Shown: positions 63,675 to 64,000 of the stretch, one piece after another | How the letters are laid out: each line of letters begins with the position of its first letter | How positions within the stretch are numbered: the first letter of the stretch is position 1 | From: Stenopsyche tienmushanensis | Taxonomy: Eukaryota > Arthropoda > Insecta > Trichoptera > Stenopsychidae | NCBI GenBank assembly: GCA_008973525.1 | Contig: WACJ01000518.1 | Location: 62,001 to 126,000 of the forward strand | Reading direction: 5' to 3' | DNA: 64,000 bases | Notes under the pieces: generated by a model | The model's input: only the letters and a program-made list of their open reading frames with translations | Database searches by the model: none | What the model was told of the DNA's origin: nothing | Program-made: the position numbers and the translations under genes

Positions 63675-64000
63675 TATATACCTTTCTGTACCATTCCCAA
63701 TAAACCAGAAATCTATCCCCTCCACAAATAGTTAAACAATATTTTATAAGGTCCTAATTATTATAATTAATTTCAAGAAAATATTTTAGCGATTTTGAAG
63801 ATTTAAAAAAAGATATATCGAAAATATCAAAAATTCGAGGGATTCGTAATAATAAGCATTCTATTTTGAAAAAAATGAAAATTGGCTATGTATGTTATAT
63901 TTTATGTTTAATCTTGAAAATTCGTACTTTTAAAAGTAATTAATGTCCATGTTATTCAAATTATATTTCACATAATTCGAAGCATCTGCAAATAGTAAAA

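Noticed and set aside
1..64000. CRISPR arrays, rRNA, operons or phage-like systems
   Set aside because: No regularly spaced direct repeats, no rRNA-like segments and no dense gene clusters; the window is eukaryotic.

Overview
This window looks like AT-rich insect nuclear DNA. The signs are short coding exons with GT..AG introns of 1.7, 5.8 and 10 kb, a dense graveyard of Tc1/mariner, pogo/Tigger, hAT, piggyBac, Helitron and Penelope-type remnants, and long non-coding AT-rich stretches. There are no bacterial features (no operons, rRNA or CRISPR). I cannot place it to an order from sequence alone.

One gene is well supported. It starts at 44903 on the plus strand and runs off the right edge: four exons at 44903-45077, 46744-46859, 52661-52850 and 62861-62992. 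They join in frame with intron phases 1, 0, 1 and then 1 at the open end. The 204 residues visible read like one whole MATH/TRAF-like beta-sandwich domain, a Ser/Thr/His-rich linker, and the first strands of a second such domain. I do not recognise the gene by name.

The 44.9 kb upstream of the gene hold no convincing host exon. They contain transposon relics: a mariner with 28-bp identical terminal repeats (3481-4753), a second terminal-repeat-bounded mariner (5987-7067), further mariner pieces near 11.2, 20.6, 25.4, 28.2, 28.7 and 38.4 kb, three pogo/Tigger transposase relics (14.7, 16.2, 31.9 kb), a piggyBac-like relic (41.5-42.4 kb), and a pogo-type non-autonomous family (24.4 and 42.6 kb, with a possible short copy at 55.6 kb). 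Between them lie blocks of higher sequence complexity that could be conserved regulatory DNA, which is testable only by comparison with other species.

The introns also carry elements. Intron 1 has a 105-bp piggyBac-type miniature element between two TTAA sites. Intron 2 has a GC-rich 1-kb block with a TATA box and a copy of a dispersed repeat. Intron 3 has a 3.3-kb hAT element with a perfect 8-bp target duplication that holds pieces of a Helitron helicase, a GIY-YIG endonuclease, a mariner transposase and a miniature element. Farther along are a mariner relic and an 83-bp near-perfect inverted repeat. Intron 4 starts with the 3' end of another mariner.

Every transposase read here is broken by stops, frameshifts or deletions. 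The terminal repeats and target duplications are often intact, so element borders can be set exactly in several cases.
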